A stretch of 64,000 nucleotides of DNA from NCBI RefSeq assembly GCF_022095615.2, contig NZ_CP155560.1, positions 434,001-498,000 on the forward strand, read 5' to 3'. Below the pieces are notes generated by a model. It was not told where the DNA came from. It made no database searches and saw nothing but the letters and a program-made list of their open reading frames with translations. Source of the DNA: Bacillus thuringiensis (GTDB taxonomy: Bacteria > Bacillota > Bacilli > Bacillales > Bacillaceae_G). Positions within the stretch are counted from its first letter, which is position 1; each line of letters opens with the position of its first letter. A program made the position numbers and the translations under genes. Below are positions 37,298-45,898 of the stretch, in pieces.

Positions 37298-38230
37298 ATG
37301 ACTATGCGTACAGTAGAAAAACCATTGTCTACCTATATCCCTTCTATTCCTCATTTATCAAGTGAGGATGCACAAGGATATCAAATATATCGGGTACATG
37401 ATTTGGATAAAACCTATGTATTCCAATCTTATGACGAATTAGTTAAGTTCAAGCAGCGTTTAACAGAGGAACAGTATACTATACTCAATTTCATCGGTGT
37501 TCATACATCGGTTCGGTTTAATCATTTATTATATCTATTCAAAAATAAATTTTCGCGGAAAAAAATTATAAATGCTCTTCAAGGGTTACTTTATTATCGA
37601 TTGATTGAAAAATGGCAAGTAGAAATTCTTGATATAGAAATCTGCGAAGAAACATATACGTTATCCAATAATGGTTATAAACTCTTAAAATACTGGCAAG
37701 GAAATATGTTCTTCTTTGCTCCAGAGAGGCTTGATAATCATGGTAAATACGTTCACATGCGTTATTGGCATGATATAGACTTACTTTGTCACTTACGCTA
37801 CACTCCATCCTTTTTAGGGCATATTATGCATCCATCCATTAGTAAAGGGGTTTTTACCCCTCCTTTAAGTTTTATAATAAACAGCGGAGAAGATTGTAAA
37901 ATTAATTTTGTTGTATACTCCACCTTGTTATCTGATAAAAAGGATCGATTAAAACGAATAATTGCTAGATGGAAAACTTTTGTAGAATCAGGAAAAGATG
38001 TTATTGTGCAGGGATTTGGGAATAACCCTACAATCTTAATAATTTATGTTTCTACTGAAAAACAAGCAAAGCAAATTAATAATGAACTACTGCTTGATTT
38101 AATCCCCGGTAAAGTATTGCTCTGTATAGGAGAAGCATTACATTCAGAAGGGTTACAGCATGCTTTTTATCAGCCTCTCGCAGAAGGGGAGATTAAACAA
38201 TTAAATACAAAGCTATTCGCAACACAATAG
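37298..38230 (+). CDS. Putative Replic_Relax-type winged-helix protein
   Basis: A 310-residue protein starting MTMRTVEKPLST, three bases after the S1-like gene, with no ribosome site of its own, so translation is probably coupled. Residues 55-130 form a winged helix (QYTILNFIGVHTSVRFNHLL; YLFKNKFSRKKIINALQGLL; YTLSNNGYKLLKYW). The C-terminal half (ILIIYVSTEKQAKQINNELL) resembles the nuclease-like part of the 29824 protein. Both fit the Replic_Relax pattern loosely. A DNA-binding role in transfer is inferred. Confidence 0.5.
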   Translation: MTMRTVEKPLSTYIPSIPHLSSEDAQGYQIYRVHDLDKTYVFQSYDELVKFKQRLTEEQYTILNFIGVHTSVRFNHLLYLFKNKFSRKKIINALQGLLYYRLIEKWQVEILDIEICEETYTLSNNGYKLLKYWQGNMFFFAPERLDNHGKYVHMRYWHDIDLLCHLRYTPSFLGHIMHPSISKGVFTPPLSFIINSGEDCKINFVVYSTLLSDKKDRLKRIIARWKTFVESGKDVIVQGFGNNPTILIIYVSTEKQAKQINNELLLDLIPGKVLLCIGEALHSEGLQHAFYQPLAEGEIKQLNTKLFATQ

Positions 38231-38267
38231 GCCACCCTTACAAGCTATTATTTTTTTTAAGGGTGGC
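38231..38267. terminator. Terminator between convergent genes
   Basis: Perfect arms GCCACCCTTA / TAAGGGTGGC with a 17-base loop, starting right after the stop of the 37298 gene and overlapping the end of the broken AraC gene. Confidence 0.7.
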
Positions 38268-39176
38268 TTGTTTACTGCTTTGTATTCGCTGCTTAAACTC
38301 CTTTGGTAAACAGTTATTCTCTTTTTTAAACAACTTATAAAACTGTGACATGTTTGCAATTCCAACTTCACATCCAACATCTGTAATACTAAGGTCGCTT
38401 GTTATTAATAAACTTTCTGCTTGTTTGATGCGCTTATAATTCACATAATCAAAAAAAGAAATACCCATAATTCTTTTAAAGTATTTTATGAAATAATGAT
38501 AGCTTAAATTTATTAAAGCGCATGCTTTGGTTACGGTTATCTTTTCTCCTAAATGATCTTCTACATAATCAAGTACTGGTTTTAAACGAGCCAAATCGTC
38601 TTGTTCACTATAATTTAAAATGTTATGTTTGTCGTTTCTTAATAGTATTAAGAGTAATTTCTTAATAGCAACACTAATAGCGATTTCATATCCGTTTATT
38701 TTCTTTTTTGATTCTGTAAAAATTTCTATAATAAGAGCATAAGCTTCATGTTTTACTACTTCATTTTGTTCAAAAATATAGTTTAACTCATTTAAGGATT
38801 TAGTTCGTTCTGAAAAGCAATGTAAATATTGTATAATGCTTCGGTCAAAGTGTTGTTTTAAATTCACTTGGAACACAACGTAGTGTAAAGAATCTGCAGA
38901 AGGTTTATGTGACCGATGCAACTCAGATTTCCCTAAAATAAAAACATCTCCAGGGCCAAGAACAATATACTTATCTTTACTTTGTATGCCTCAATATCCT
39001 TCTATAATTGCTAAAAACTCAATCTCTTCATGATAATGCCAAGGCGCCCTCTCGATTTGATCATAATAAGAAGTTTCCATAACAATGTCCCATACCTTTA
39101 AAAATAGTAATGGATTTTGATAAATGACCTTTTCTTCAATTGCTTCAGTATGTTTATTACAATTCCCTTCTGTCAT
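38238..39176 (-). pseudogene. AraC-family regulator interrupted by one TGA
   Basis: ATG at 39176 with AGGAGGTG upstream. The first 61 residues are the start of a cupin sensor domain (YHEEIEFLAIIEGY). A TGA at 38991-38993 then stops the frame. Downstream, the same frame stays open (KDKYIVLGPGDVFILGKSEL) into a complete AraC DNA-binding domain with two HTH motifs (KITVTKACALINLSYHYFIK; SITDVGCEVGIANMSQFYKL). One base change, such as TGG to TGA, explains it. It stands divergent to the sugar operon and was probably its regulator. A restart at an internal TTG (38921) could still make the DNA-binding part. Confidence 0.8.
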
Positions 39177-39210
39177 AGTCGTTTACACCTCCTTGTTAGC
39201 AATATAACAC

Positions 39211-39262
39211 TTTTATCAAAAGTTTTCTTATTTCTTATAAAAAAGGGCAACATTTGATAAAA
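39211..39262. promoter_or_regulatory. Inverted repeat in the AraC/sugar operon divergent region
   Basis: TTTTATCAAA (39211-39220) and TTTGATAAAA (39253-39262), a perfect 10-bp inverted repeat 32 bases apart, between the divergent AraC and oxidoreductase genes. A possible operator for the regulator. Confidence 0.4.
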
Positions 39263-39341
39263 ACATAACGATATATAGCATATTTTTTCAATCAAAAAAT
39301 TTCTATAATAATTTCAAATCAAGCAAAAGGAGGATATGATC

Positions 39342-40373
39342 TTGAATATTTTAAAGGTAGGTATTATTGGATGTGGAAGCATCGCGCAGCATCGTCATTT
39401 ACCAGAATATGAAGTAAACCCATATGTACAGATTGTGGCTGTTTGTGATAGTAATAAAAAACGTGCAAAAAAGATTGCCAATAATTATGGTGTAAATATG
39501 TACACTGACTATAACGAGCTTATCAATTGTGAAGAGTTAGATGCAGTGAGTGTATGTACACCAAATCATTTACATGCATCAATTTCTATCGCTGCATTAC
39601 AAGCAGGTATCCATGTGCTATGTGAAAAGCCAATGGCAACGTCAAAAGCAGACGCGGAAATGATGATTCGAGCTGCTGAAAAAAGCGGTAAAAAGTTAAT
39701 GATTGGCCATAACCAGCGTTTTGTTGCTTCTCATCAAAAAGCAAAACAATTGATTAAAAGTGGTGCAATCGGCAAAATATATAGCTTTCGTACAGCGTTT
39801 GGTCATAGTGGTCCTGAAAATTGGAGTGTAGATGGAAAAGAGAGCTGGTTCTTTAAAAAAGAGGAGGCTTTTCTTGGTGCAATGGGTGATTTAGGTGTAC
39901 ATAAAGCGGATTTAATTCGGTATATTCTTAATGAAGAAATTACAGAGGTTGGTGCCTTTGTTGAGACAAGCGCGAAAACATTTTCGAATGTAGATGATTG
40001 TGCTATATGCATATTAAAAAGCGAAAGTGGTATTATCGGAACACTTGCAGCAAGTTGGTCTTACGTTAGCAAAGAAGATAATTCAACAATTATTTATGGA
40101 GAAAAGGCAACTCTTCGACTAGAAGATGACCCAACTAACTCACTCATTATCCAATATAAAATTGGGGAAGTTGTAAAATATGAGCTTAATAAAATTCAAT
40201 CAAACGCCACAGTTGGCCAAAGTAATTCACATGTGATTGAGCAATTTGTAGTGTCTATCCTATCTGATAAGGAACCATTAATTAATGGTGTAGATGGAAT
40301 GAAATCGTTAGAAGTCATTTTAGCAGCCATACAATCAAGTGAAACAAAAAAGATTGTTACAATTCCATTATGA
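39342..40373 (+). CDS. Gfo/Idh/MocA-family oxidoreductase
   Basis: A 343-residue NAD(P)-dependent dehydrogenase of sugars or polyols. TTG at 39342 was chosen (MNILKVGIIGCGS) since AGGAGG is nine bases upstream; the ATG six bases earlier is too close to it. The Rossmann motif VGIIGCGSIAQHRH and the family motif HVLCEKPMATSKADAE (CEKP Lys) are present. The substrate is unknown. It is the first gene of a three-gene operon with a paralogue and a TIM-barrel isomerase, a grouping typical of inositol-like or rare-sugar breakdown. Confidence 0.88.
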   Translation: MNILKVGIIGCGSIAQHRHLPEYEVNPYVQIVAVCDSNKKRAKKIANNYGVNMYTDYNELINCEELDAVSVCTPNHLHASISIAALQAGIHVLCEKPMATSKADAEMMIRAAEKSGKKLMIGHNQRFVASHQKAKQLIKSGAIGKIYSFRTAFGHSGPENWSVDGKESWFFKKEEAFLGAMGDLGVHKADLIRYILNEEITEVGAFVETSAKTFSNVDDCAICILKSESGIIGTLAASWSYVSKEDNSTIIYGEKATLRLEDDPTNSLIIQYKIGEVVKYELNKIQSNATVGQSNSHVIEQFVVSILSDKEPLINGVDGMKSLEVILAAIQSSETKKIVTIPL

Positions 40374-40387
40374 GAAAAGGGGAAGAC

Positions 40388-41425
40388 ATGATAAAACTAC
40401 GCATTGGAATAATAGGGGCAGGGGGAATTGCACAAAATCGCCATATCCCTGCATTTGTAAAATTACATGAATATTGTACGATTACGGCTATACACGATAG
40501 AAGCATAAAACGCGCACAACAAATCGCTAAGACATATAACGTTCCCTATGTATTTAAAACATATGAAGAAGTCTTTAAAGAAGTTGACGCTGTTTGTATT
40601 TGTACACCAAATAAGTTTCATTCTGAGATTTCTATCGCAGCATTACAAGCAGGGAAACATGTATTATGTGAAAAACCGATGGCTTTAACGACGACAGAAT
40701 GTGAACAAATGATAGAATCTGCAAAAAACAGCGGTAAAAAACTTGCTATCGCTTATCATTACCGCTACATGAAGGAGTCACAAGTTGCAAAAAAAATAAT
40801 GATAGATGAGATTGGAACGCCTCTTGTTGTTCGTGTAAAAGCACTCCGTCGCCGGAAAGTGCCAGGATGGGGCGTTTTCACAAATAAAGAATTACAAGGT
40901 GGAGGAAGTTTAATAGATTACGGCTGTCATCTTCTTGATTTAGCACTATGGTTAATTGGAAATCCAAAACAAACAGAAGTCATTGGTAGTGTCTATAATG
41001 CAGTTAGTAAGCTACCAAATCAAATAAACATGTGGGGGAAATATGATTATAAAACATTTGAAGTTGATGATCATGTTACCGCATACATAAAGTTTGAAAA
41101 TGGAGCATCATTAATATTTGAAACTTCTTGGGCAGCAAATATTAAAAATGATGAAGAACAAGTAAGTATCTCCGGAGTAAACGGTGGAATGAATGTTTTT
41201 CCAATCGAATTATATACAACAAAACATAATATGCTATTAAATAGTGAACCCATTTGGATAGGATCTAACAGTGATCCTGGAATTTTGCAAGCAGAAAACT
41301 TTATAAAAGCTTGCTTATACAACGAGGAATTAATTGTAAAACCTGAGGAATCGCTGCAAGTATCACAAATTATTGATGCAATTTACGAGAGTAGTAACAC
41401 ACATGTAGAAAGGACGGGAAGATAA
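40388..41425 (+). CDS. Gfo/Idh/MocA-family oxidoreductase, second copy
   Basis: A 345-residue paralogue of the gene upstream. ATG at 40388 follows AGGGGAAGAC. Rossmann motif GIIGAGGIAQNRH; family motif HVLCEKPMALTTTECE; catalytic-domain motif GGGSLIDYGCHLLDLALW. It starts 14 bases after the first gene ends. The pair may act in oxidation and reduction steps of one pathway, or on two substrates. The next gene begins right after its stop codon. Confidence 0.88.
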   Translation: MIKLRIGIIGAGGIAQNRHIPAFVKLHEYCTITAIHDRSIKRAQQIAKTYNVPYVFKTYEEVFKEVDAVCICTPNKFHSEISIAALQAGKHVLCEKPMALTTTECEQMIESAKNSGKKLAIAYHYRYMKESQVAKKIMIDEIGTPLVVRVKALRRRKVPGWGVFTNKELQGGGSLIDYGCHLLDLALWLIGNPKQTEVIGSVYNAVSKLPNQINMWGKYDYKTFEVDDHVTAYIKFENGASLIFETSWAANIKNDEEQVSISGVNGGMNVFPIELYTTKHNMLLNSEPIWIGSNSDPGILQAENFIKACLYNEELIVKPEESLQVSQIIDAIYESSNTHVERTGR

Positions 41426-42394
41426 ATGAAATTAGGAGTATTTACAACACTTTTTTCTCATATGGAGTTTGAAGAAATGCTAAATTATGTACAAACGGCC
41501 GGTTTGAATGCTGTAGAAATTGGTACAGGATGTTATCCTGGAGGATCGCACTGTAACTTAGATTTATTATTAGAAAGCGAACAAGCCAGAAGCACATATA
41601 TAGAACATGTACAAAAAAGAGATTTAATCATTAGCGCTTTTAGTTGTCACGGAAATCCTTTATCCCCGGATACTGCTTTTGCAAAAGAATCCCATGAAAC
41701 ATTGTTAAAAACCATTCAACTAGCTTCACTACTAGACGTACCTGTTGTGAATTGTTTTTCAGGCGTAGCAGGAGACCATGAAAACGCAAAATACCCGAAT
41801 TGGCCTGTTGCACCATGGCCAAATGAATACAACGATATTTTAAAATGGCAATGGGAAGAAAAGCTCATTCCTTATTGGAAACAAGTTGGTGAATTTGCAA
41901 AAGAACATGGTGTGAAAATTGGTTTAGAACTTCATGGTGGTTTCTTAATACATACGCCATATACATTACTAAAACTACGTGAAGAGACATGTAATGCGAT
42001 AGGTGCCAACTTAGATCCTAGTCATTTATGGTGGCAAGGAATTGACCCTGTCGCTGCTATTAAGTTATTGATGAAAGAAGATGCGATTTATCACTTTCAT
42101 GCAAAAGACACTTACATTGACCAAGAGAATGTAAATATGTATGGATTAACAGATATGCAGCCCTATGGTAAGGTGAAAACAAGATCTTGGACGTTCCGTT
42201 CTGTTGGTTGTGGCCACAGCTTAGAAGAATGGTCGCAAATGATGAGTGCACTTCGTACATATGGATATGATTATGTTGTAAGTATTGAACACGAAGACCC
42301 ACTCATGTCTATTCAAGAAGGTTTTAAACGTGCAACAAAAAATCTTCAATCTATTTTAATTGAAGAAAATTCTTCACAGATGTGGTGGGTTTAA
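41426..42394 (+). CDS. Sugar phosphate isomerase/epimerase (xylose isomerase-like TIM barrel)
   Basis: A 322-residue protein of the AP-endonuclease-2/xylose-isomerase superfamily. Metal-site motifs visible: GLNAVEIGTGCYPGGSH, VKIGLELHGGFL (Glu), GANLDPSHLWWQG (Asp, His), IYHFHAKDTY (His, Asp) and VSIEHEDP (Glu). These carry the divalent metal and the isomerase chemistry. ATG directly follows the upstream stop codon with GGACGGGAAG as ribosome site. It works with the two oxidoreductases. The exact sugar is not known. Confidence 0.88.
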   Translation: MKLGVFTTLFSHMEFEEMLNYVQTAGLNAVEIGTGCYPGGSHCNLDLLLESEQARSTYIEHVQKRDLIISAFSCHGNPLSPDTAFAKESHETLLKTIQLASLLDVPVVNCFSGVAGDHENAKYPNWPVAPWPNEYNDILKWQWEEKLIPYWKQVGEFAKEHGVKIGLELHGGFLIHTPYTLLKLREETCNAIGANLDPSHLWWQGIDPVAAIKLLMKEDAIYHFHAKDTYIDQENVNMYGLTDMQPYGKVKTRSWTFRSVGCGHSLEEWSQMMSALRTYGYDYVVSIEHEDPLMSIQEGFKRATKNLQSILIEENSSQMWWV

Positions 42395-42574
42395 CTTTGT
42401 TTTTTAAAGAATGAAATATTTAAAAATACCTTAAGAAAACCAATTATTCTGTATCTACCTCTATACAAAGTGCGGATTTTAAGAAATAATATTCTTTGAA
42501 ACCTTCTTCCGGAATAGCAATATATATAAATATCGTCTTTTTATTGAAGGAATACATAAGAAGGGAGCACTACT

Positions 42575-42862
42575 TTGCTACGTATACAAAGAGGGTTCAT
42601 GTACGATCCAGATGATAATGAGGTCATTGTGAACGAAATTTTCTACAACGCTGCATCTGACCAAAAGCTAGGAAGTAAAATGAGTGTGTTTGCTGCAGAC
42701 AAACTACCTACTTCCATTTTTAAAAAAGTTCAAGAAAATGAAAGTATGTCTTATATGGAAAGTATGGAAGTAGAAGAACAAACCATTCCAGAAATACTTT
42801 GTTATTTAGACCAAAATCAAAAGCCAGAAAAACTTTATTTTGAAATGCAGTACATGGACTAA
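42575..42862 (+). CDS. Small hypothetical protein, paralogue A
   Basis: A 95-residue protein starting (TTG) LRIQRGFMYDPDDNEVI, with AGAAGGGAG seven bases upstream. It is a clear paralogue of the protein at 43685-43969: both share RG(F/Y)MYDPDDNEVI, SKM, SYMES and the end KPEKLYFE. Acidic, soluble, no signal peptide. Not recognised. The conserved MYDPDDNEV could be a metal- or partner-binding segment. Confidence 0.6.
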   Translation: MLRIQRGFMYDPDDNEVIVNEIFYNAASDQKLGSKMSVFAADKLPTSIFKKVQENESMSYMESMEVEEQTIPEILCYLDQNQKPEKLYFEMQYMD

Positions 42863-43296
42863 TACCAAGAACTGAAAATAAGAGGGGATTTTCAGCAGAG
42901 GAAACAAGGGAGCTATTATTAATACATATAACAAATGCATAGAAGGTCCCTTCTTGTCTTCATTCTATTAAAAACAATTGAATATCATATAAAAATAGAT
43001 TAATATAAACTTATATTTATTGTTTAATTGATTCCGTTTATTCCCACACCCTATATGTTGTGGTTGAGTTGTAGAAGCAAGTTACGTCTTGTTTCATTTT
43101 TGAAAGGGCTTCTTTGAGCCGATTAGTGTATTTATAGCTTATTTTGCTATGCACATTTTTAATCGACTTAAAGAAGCCCTTTTTGTGTTGTCTTTAAGTT
43201 TCGAATCACTTGTACATAGACCTTCGGGGCTAATAATATGCGAAATAAAAAAGTTCATCTATTTTGCTTTTTTGTTTCATTTAGAGGAGAGAGTAT
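42863..43296. other. Intergenic region with a large hairpin
   Basis: No gene. A long stem at 43104-43182 (AAGGGCTTCTTT with AAAGAAGCCCTT, and CGATTA with TAATCG inside) is followed by five T. It may be a terminator or the core of a small structured RNA. The preceding gene ends 240 bases upstream. Confidence 0.5.
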
Positions 43297-43431
43297 ATGG
43301 AATTTTACAAAGTATGGCATAAGAAAAAGAATATGAGAGTTATTAGTACTCATAATAACCTAAAAACAATGGGTCTTTTTTTAACAGCAATATATCAGGT
43401 CTGCGAGTGTGTAAGGTACCTAAATGTTTAA
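43297..43431 (+). CDS. Small basic hypothetical protein
   Basis: A 44-residue frame starting MEFYKVWHKKKNMRV, with a strong ribosome site AGAGGAGAGAG nine bases before the ATG. It has a basic start and a hydrophobic middle (TMGLFLTAIYQVCE). It may be a truncated longer gene, as the C-terminus ends abruptly. Not recognised. Confidence 0.4.
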   Translation: MEFYKVWHKKKNMRVISTHNNLKTMGLFLTAIYQVCECVRYLNV

Positions 43432-43684
43432 AAGTTAAGCACACAGGTAATACAAATAAAAAATAATGTGAATAACACCACTAGGTTTACAGCGTTTCTT
43501 ATTATTGTTAAGGATTTTTGAATTTGACATAAAAAAAGAGATTAATTTCTAATTCATAGTAAACTAGATAAAGAGTGGAATATAAAAATTAAAAACTAGA
43601 GAATGTATATAGAAATAGGGTATTTATTGCAATGCTAAAAACACTAAAGATTAGGATTTGTAAACCAGAGAGGAGTCATATAAT

Positions 43685-43969
43685 ATGATTACAGTTAACC
43701 GAGGGTATATGTACGATCCAGATGATAATGAAGTTATAATTACTGAGATTTATTACGAGGCTGCTACAGAAACTAAATTAGGGAGTAAGATGGATAGATT
43801 ATCTTATTCAGTTATTCCTAATAGCATTAAAGAAAAAATAGAAGCAGTTACTTCATTGTCCTATATGGAGAGTATTGAGATGTCACAACAATTAGCTGCT
43901 GTATATCAGGATGAAATTAATAAGTATGGAAAACCGGAGAAATTGTACTTCGAGTACACAAATATGTAA
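43685..43969 (+). CDS. Small hypothetical protein, paralogue B
   Basis: A 94-residue paralogue of 42575-42862: RGYMYDPDDNEVIITEIYYE, then SKMDRLSYSVIPNSIKE, SYMESIEMSQQ, and KPEKLYFEYTNM. GAGAGGAG precedes the ATG. The MYDPDDNEV segment is also well conserved in DNA. A terminator-like repeat (GGCATTGAACGAC ... TGTCTTTTTTT) follows at about 43978-44013. Function unknown. Confidence 0.6.
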   Translation: MITVNRGYMYDPDDNEVIITEIYYEAATETKLGSKMDRLSYSVIPNSIKEKIEAVTSLSYMESIEMSQQLAAVYQDEINKYGKPEKLYFEYTNM

Positions 43970-44356
43970 GAAGAGAGAAGGCATTGAACGACATGGTTCA
44001 ATGTCTTTTTTTGAATAAATTCATAGAGATAAGAAAAATAGAAACAGGGTAACTAACTTTTACTGTATTCATCCAAAATTCATATTTGTAGGTGAGTATT
44101 TAGTAACAAGAGTTAGAGAAGAGTATAAGCTAAGTGGGATTAGGTTTCTAAATTAAATATAAAAGGGGGCGTAAAGGAGGCATATTTTGATGTCTCCTTC
44201 TTTTGTTATGATGACATTTAAAACTATCCAATTCGCAATGTTTATAAATACTAGGCATTACATGTTTCTGCTTACAAAGGCTGAGCCAATATTTGAGGAA
44301 TCACATCATGACTATAAGCTATTTCAATTTATGTGCAATTTAGAGATAAATCAAAT

Positions 44357-44737
44357 ATATGAAGCACTTGAAGGCCAGAGGAATGCACGTTTTACTTCAA
44401 ATCGTATCATTTTTTGCACAGCAACCTCGGATAATACCTTTGGTACATCATTTTCATAGACCCATCGATATGTTCCCCAATTAAAATCAAATGCTATGAA
44501 CAAAGGATTATCTGTCTATTGTCGAGATCTTATCGGTTCTGGAATCGTTTTATAATATTTATATAATTGCATTGTATTCTCTTCCGTTAAAGAGACAGAT
44601 CTAGCCATACCATTTTCTCCTGGAACAATTAAAGTGTTTCTAGCAAACTGTATATGGCTCATATTAAGCGATACAAGCTCTTGTAAGGACAACCCATAGT
44701 TTACTACTAAATTTATTATACAAGCGTTTCTATCCAT
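44357..44737 (-). pseudogene. Tyrosine recombinase remnant
   Basis: The minus strand carries part of the catalytic domain of a tyrosine recombinase: MDRNACIINLVVNYGLSLQE, LVSLNMSHIQFARNTLIVPG, then a TAG stop, then PLFIAFDFNWGTYRWVYEND and VAVQKMIRFEVKRA, after which similarity ends. The N-terminal domain, the RHR and Tyr catalytic residues at the C-terminus are missing. A separate N-terminal integrase piece lies at 53964-54110. Dead integrase. Confidence 0.65.
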
Positions 44738-44813
44738 ACTAAGAGGGGGATATTATAACAGAAAGTAGGGAGAAGACCTGCTACCGCTTTTTGCTTTTTT
44801 GATATGTTGATTA

Positions 44814-44957
44814 TTATTTACAAAGCCAAATGAATACGACTATTATAATACTCCAAAAAGGCATTACAAAGACTAATCCCCAGATAATCCCCTTGAAAAA
44901 TTTAATCTCGTTATACGTATTCGTTTCTATATACGTTGTATCTTTTAGTACAGCCAT
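44814..44957 (-). CDS. Small membrane protein with leader hairpin
   Basis: A 47-residue protein (MAVLKDTTYIETNTYNEIKF...) with one hydrophobic helix near the C-terminus (IIWGLVFVMPFWSIIIVVF). ATG at 44957 with GGGAGGATC upstream. Its leader contains hairpin H6, a member of the shared attenuator family, so it is probably co-regulated with the pilus and transfer genes in spite of its distance. Function unknown; a small inner-membrane accessory is likely. Confidence 0.6.
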   Translation of the reverse strand: MAVLKDTTYIETNTYNEIKFFKGIIWGLVFVMPFWSIIIVVFIWLCK

Positions 44958-44999
44958 GTTTGATCCTCCCAATATTAATTGTTTACTAAAATGAAAAAA

Positions 45000-45038
45000 G
45001 GACAAACCTCGCCCTGGTAGGGATACGTAGGTTTGTCC
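45000..45038 (-). promoter_or_regulatory. Leader attenuator hairpin H6
   Basis: Arms GGACAAACCT / AGGTTTGTCC with an inner CCCT / AGGG pairing, followed on the minus strand by six T and then the ribosome site of the 47-residue gene. The A-for-C and T-for-G changes in the two arms compensate each other, keeping the stem. Confidence 0.7.
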
Positions 45039-45062
45039 TTTAGTATGTGGGTAATGATACAT

Positions 45063-45898
45063 TAAATTACTATTATTATAACTGAATTAACAAATATTTT
45101 CAATTAGGTCTGACATCTTATTAACAAGCATACTAGTAATAATAAAATCTATTATAAATATATATCTTATATATTAAAAAGAAATAAAGATAAAACTTTT
45201 ATAGGCTATCAAAAATAGGGAAAAGACTTACTCCCACAAGGGAAAATTTGATGTTAGAACGTAAAATATCATAAATAGTAGAAAATGTATTCGTAGATTC
45301 AGTGTTTATTAGACTTTCAATTCTACAAAAAAGCAGAAAGAAAATTATATGTTTCTACATGAAATCGGAAAGAAATAGATACAAATCACATTATATTTAT
45401 TCAGCCATGGATATAGGGTTTAATTTCTTTATTTTGGTAAATAGAGCAGCATCTAGCGTCCAATTATCCACATTTTGTTCAGATAATGTAGCTATTTGTT
45501 AACATAACTCAGCATTTACACATAACTCACATTATTATTGGTGATTTTTATTAGATGAAATTAATCACCTTAGTATTATCAAGGATATTGGGAAAATATT
45601 ATTCACATTTGATCATAATTGTCCTCATATCCACTGTTTTTATAAATATTCTTCTGATTTTTTGTAGATATAAAATGGTGTTTTTTAGAGCACAGGAAGG
45701 ATTTTCAATTTGTAGTGTGGAGATTCTTCTATACATAGAAGAGGTTTTGTATAGAAATGTATAAAAAAAGACTCCATTTTACATGAAGTCCTTCGGATTT
45801 TGTATTTATAAATAGAGTAGTATAAAAGGAGGGGAAATAAAACAAACACGAATAGCCCTCCACTTTTGACTTTTTCAAAAATAGAGAGCTTGTTGCTA
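45063..45898. other. AT-rich region without a well supported gene
   Basis: Two open frames (45302-45502 and 45555-45764) lack ribosome sites. The second would encode a hydrophobic peptide but has no start signal. A hairpin near 45777-45800 (GGACTCC-like arms) may be a terminator. Nothing else recognised. Confidence 0.45.

Noticed and set aside
44187..44459. 90-residue plus-strand frame with AAAGGAGG before it
   Set aside because: The apparent ribosome site is part of a terminator-like hairpin (GGAGGCA / TGTCTCC), and the second half is antisense to the integrase remnant.
45555..45764. Hydrophobic 69-residue frame
   Set aside because: It has a membrane-like composition but no ribosome site, and the AT-rich DNA easily gives such frames.
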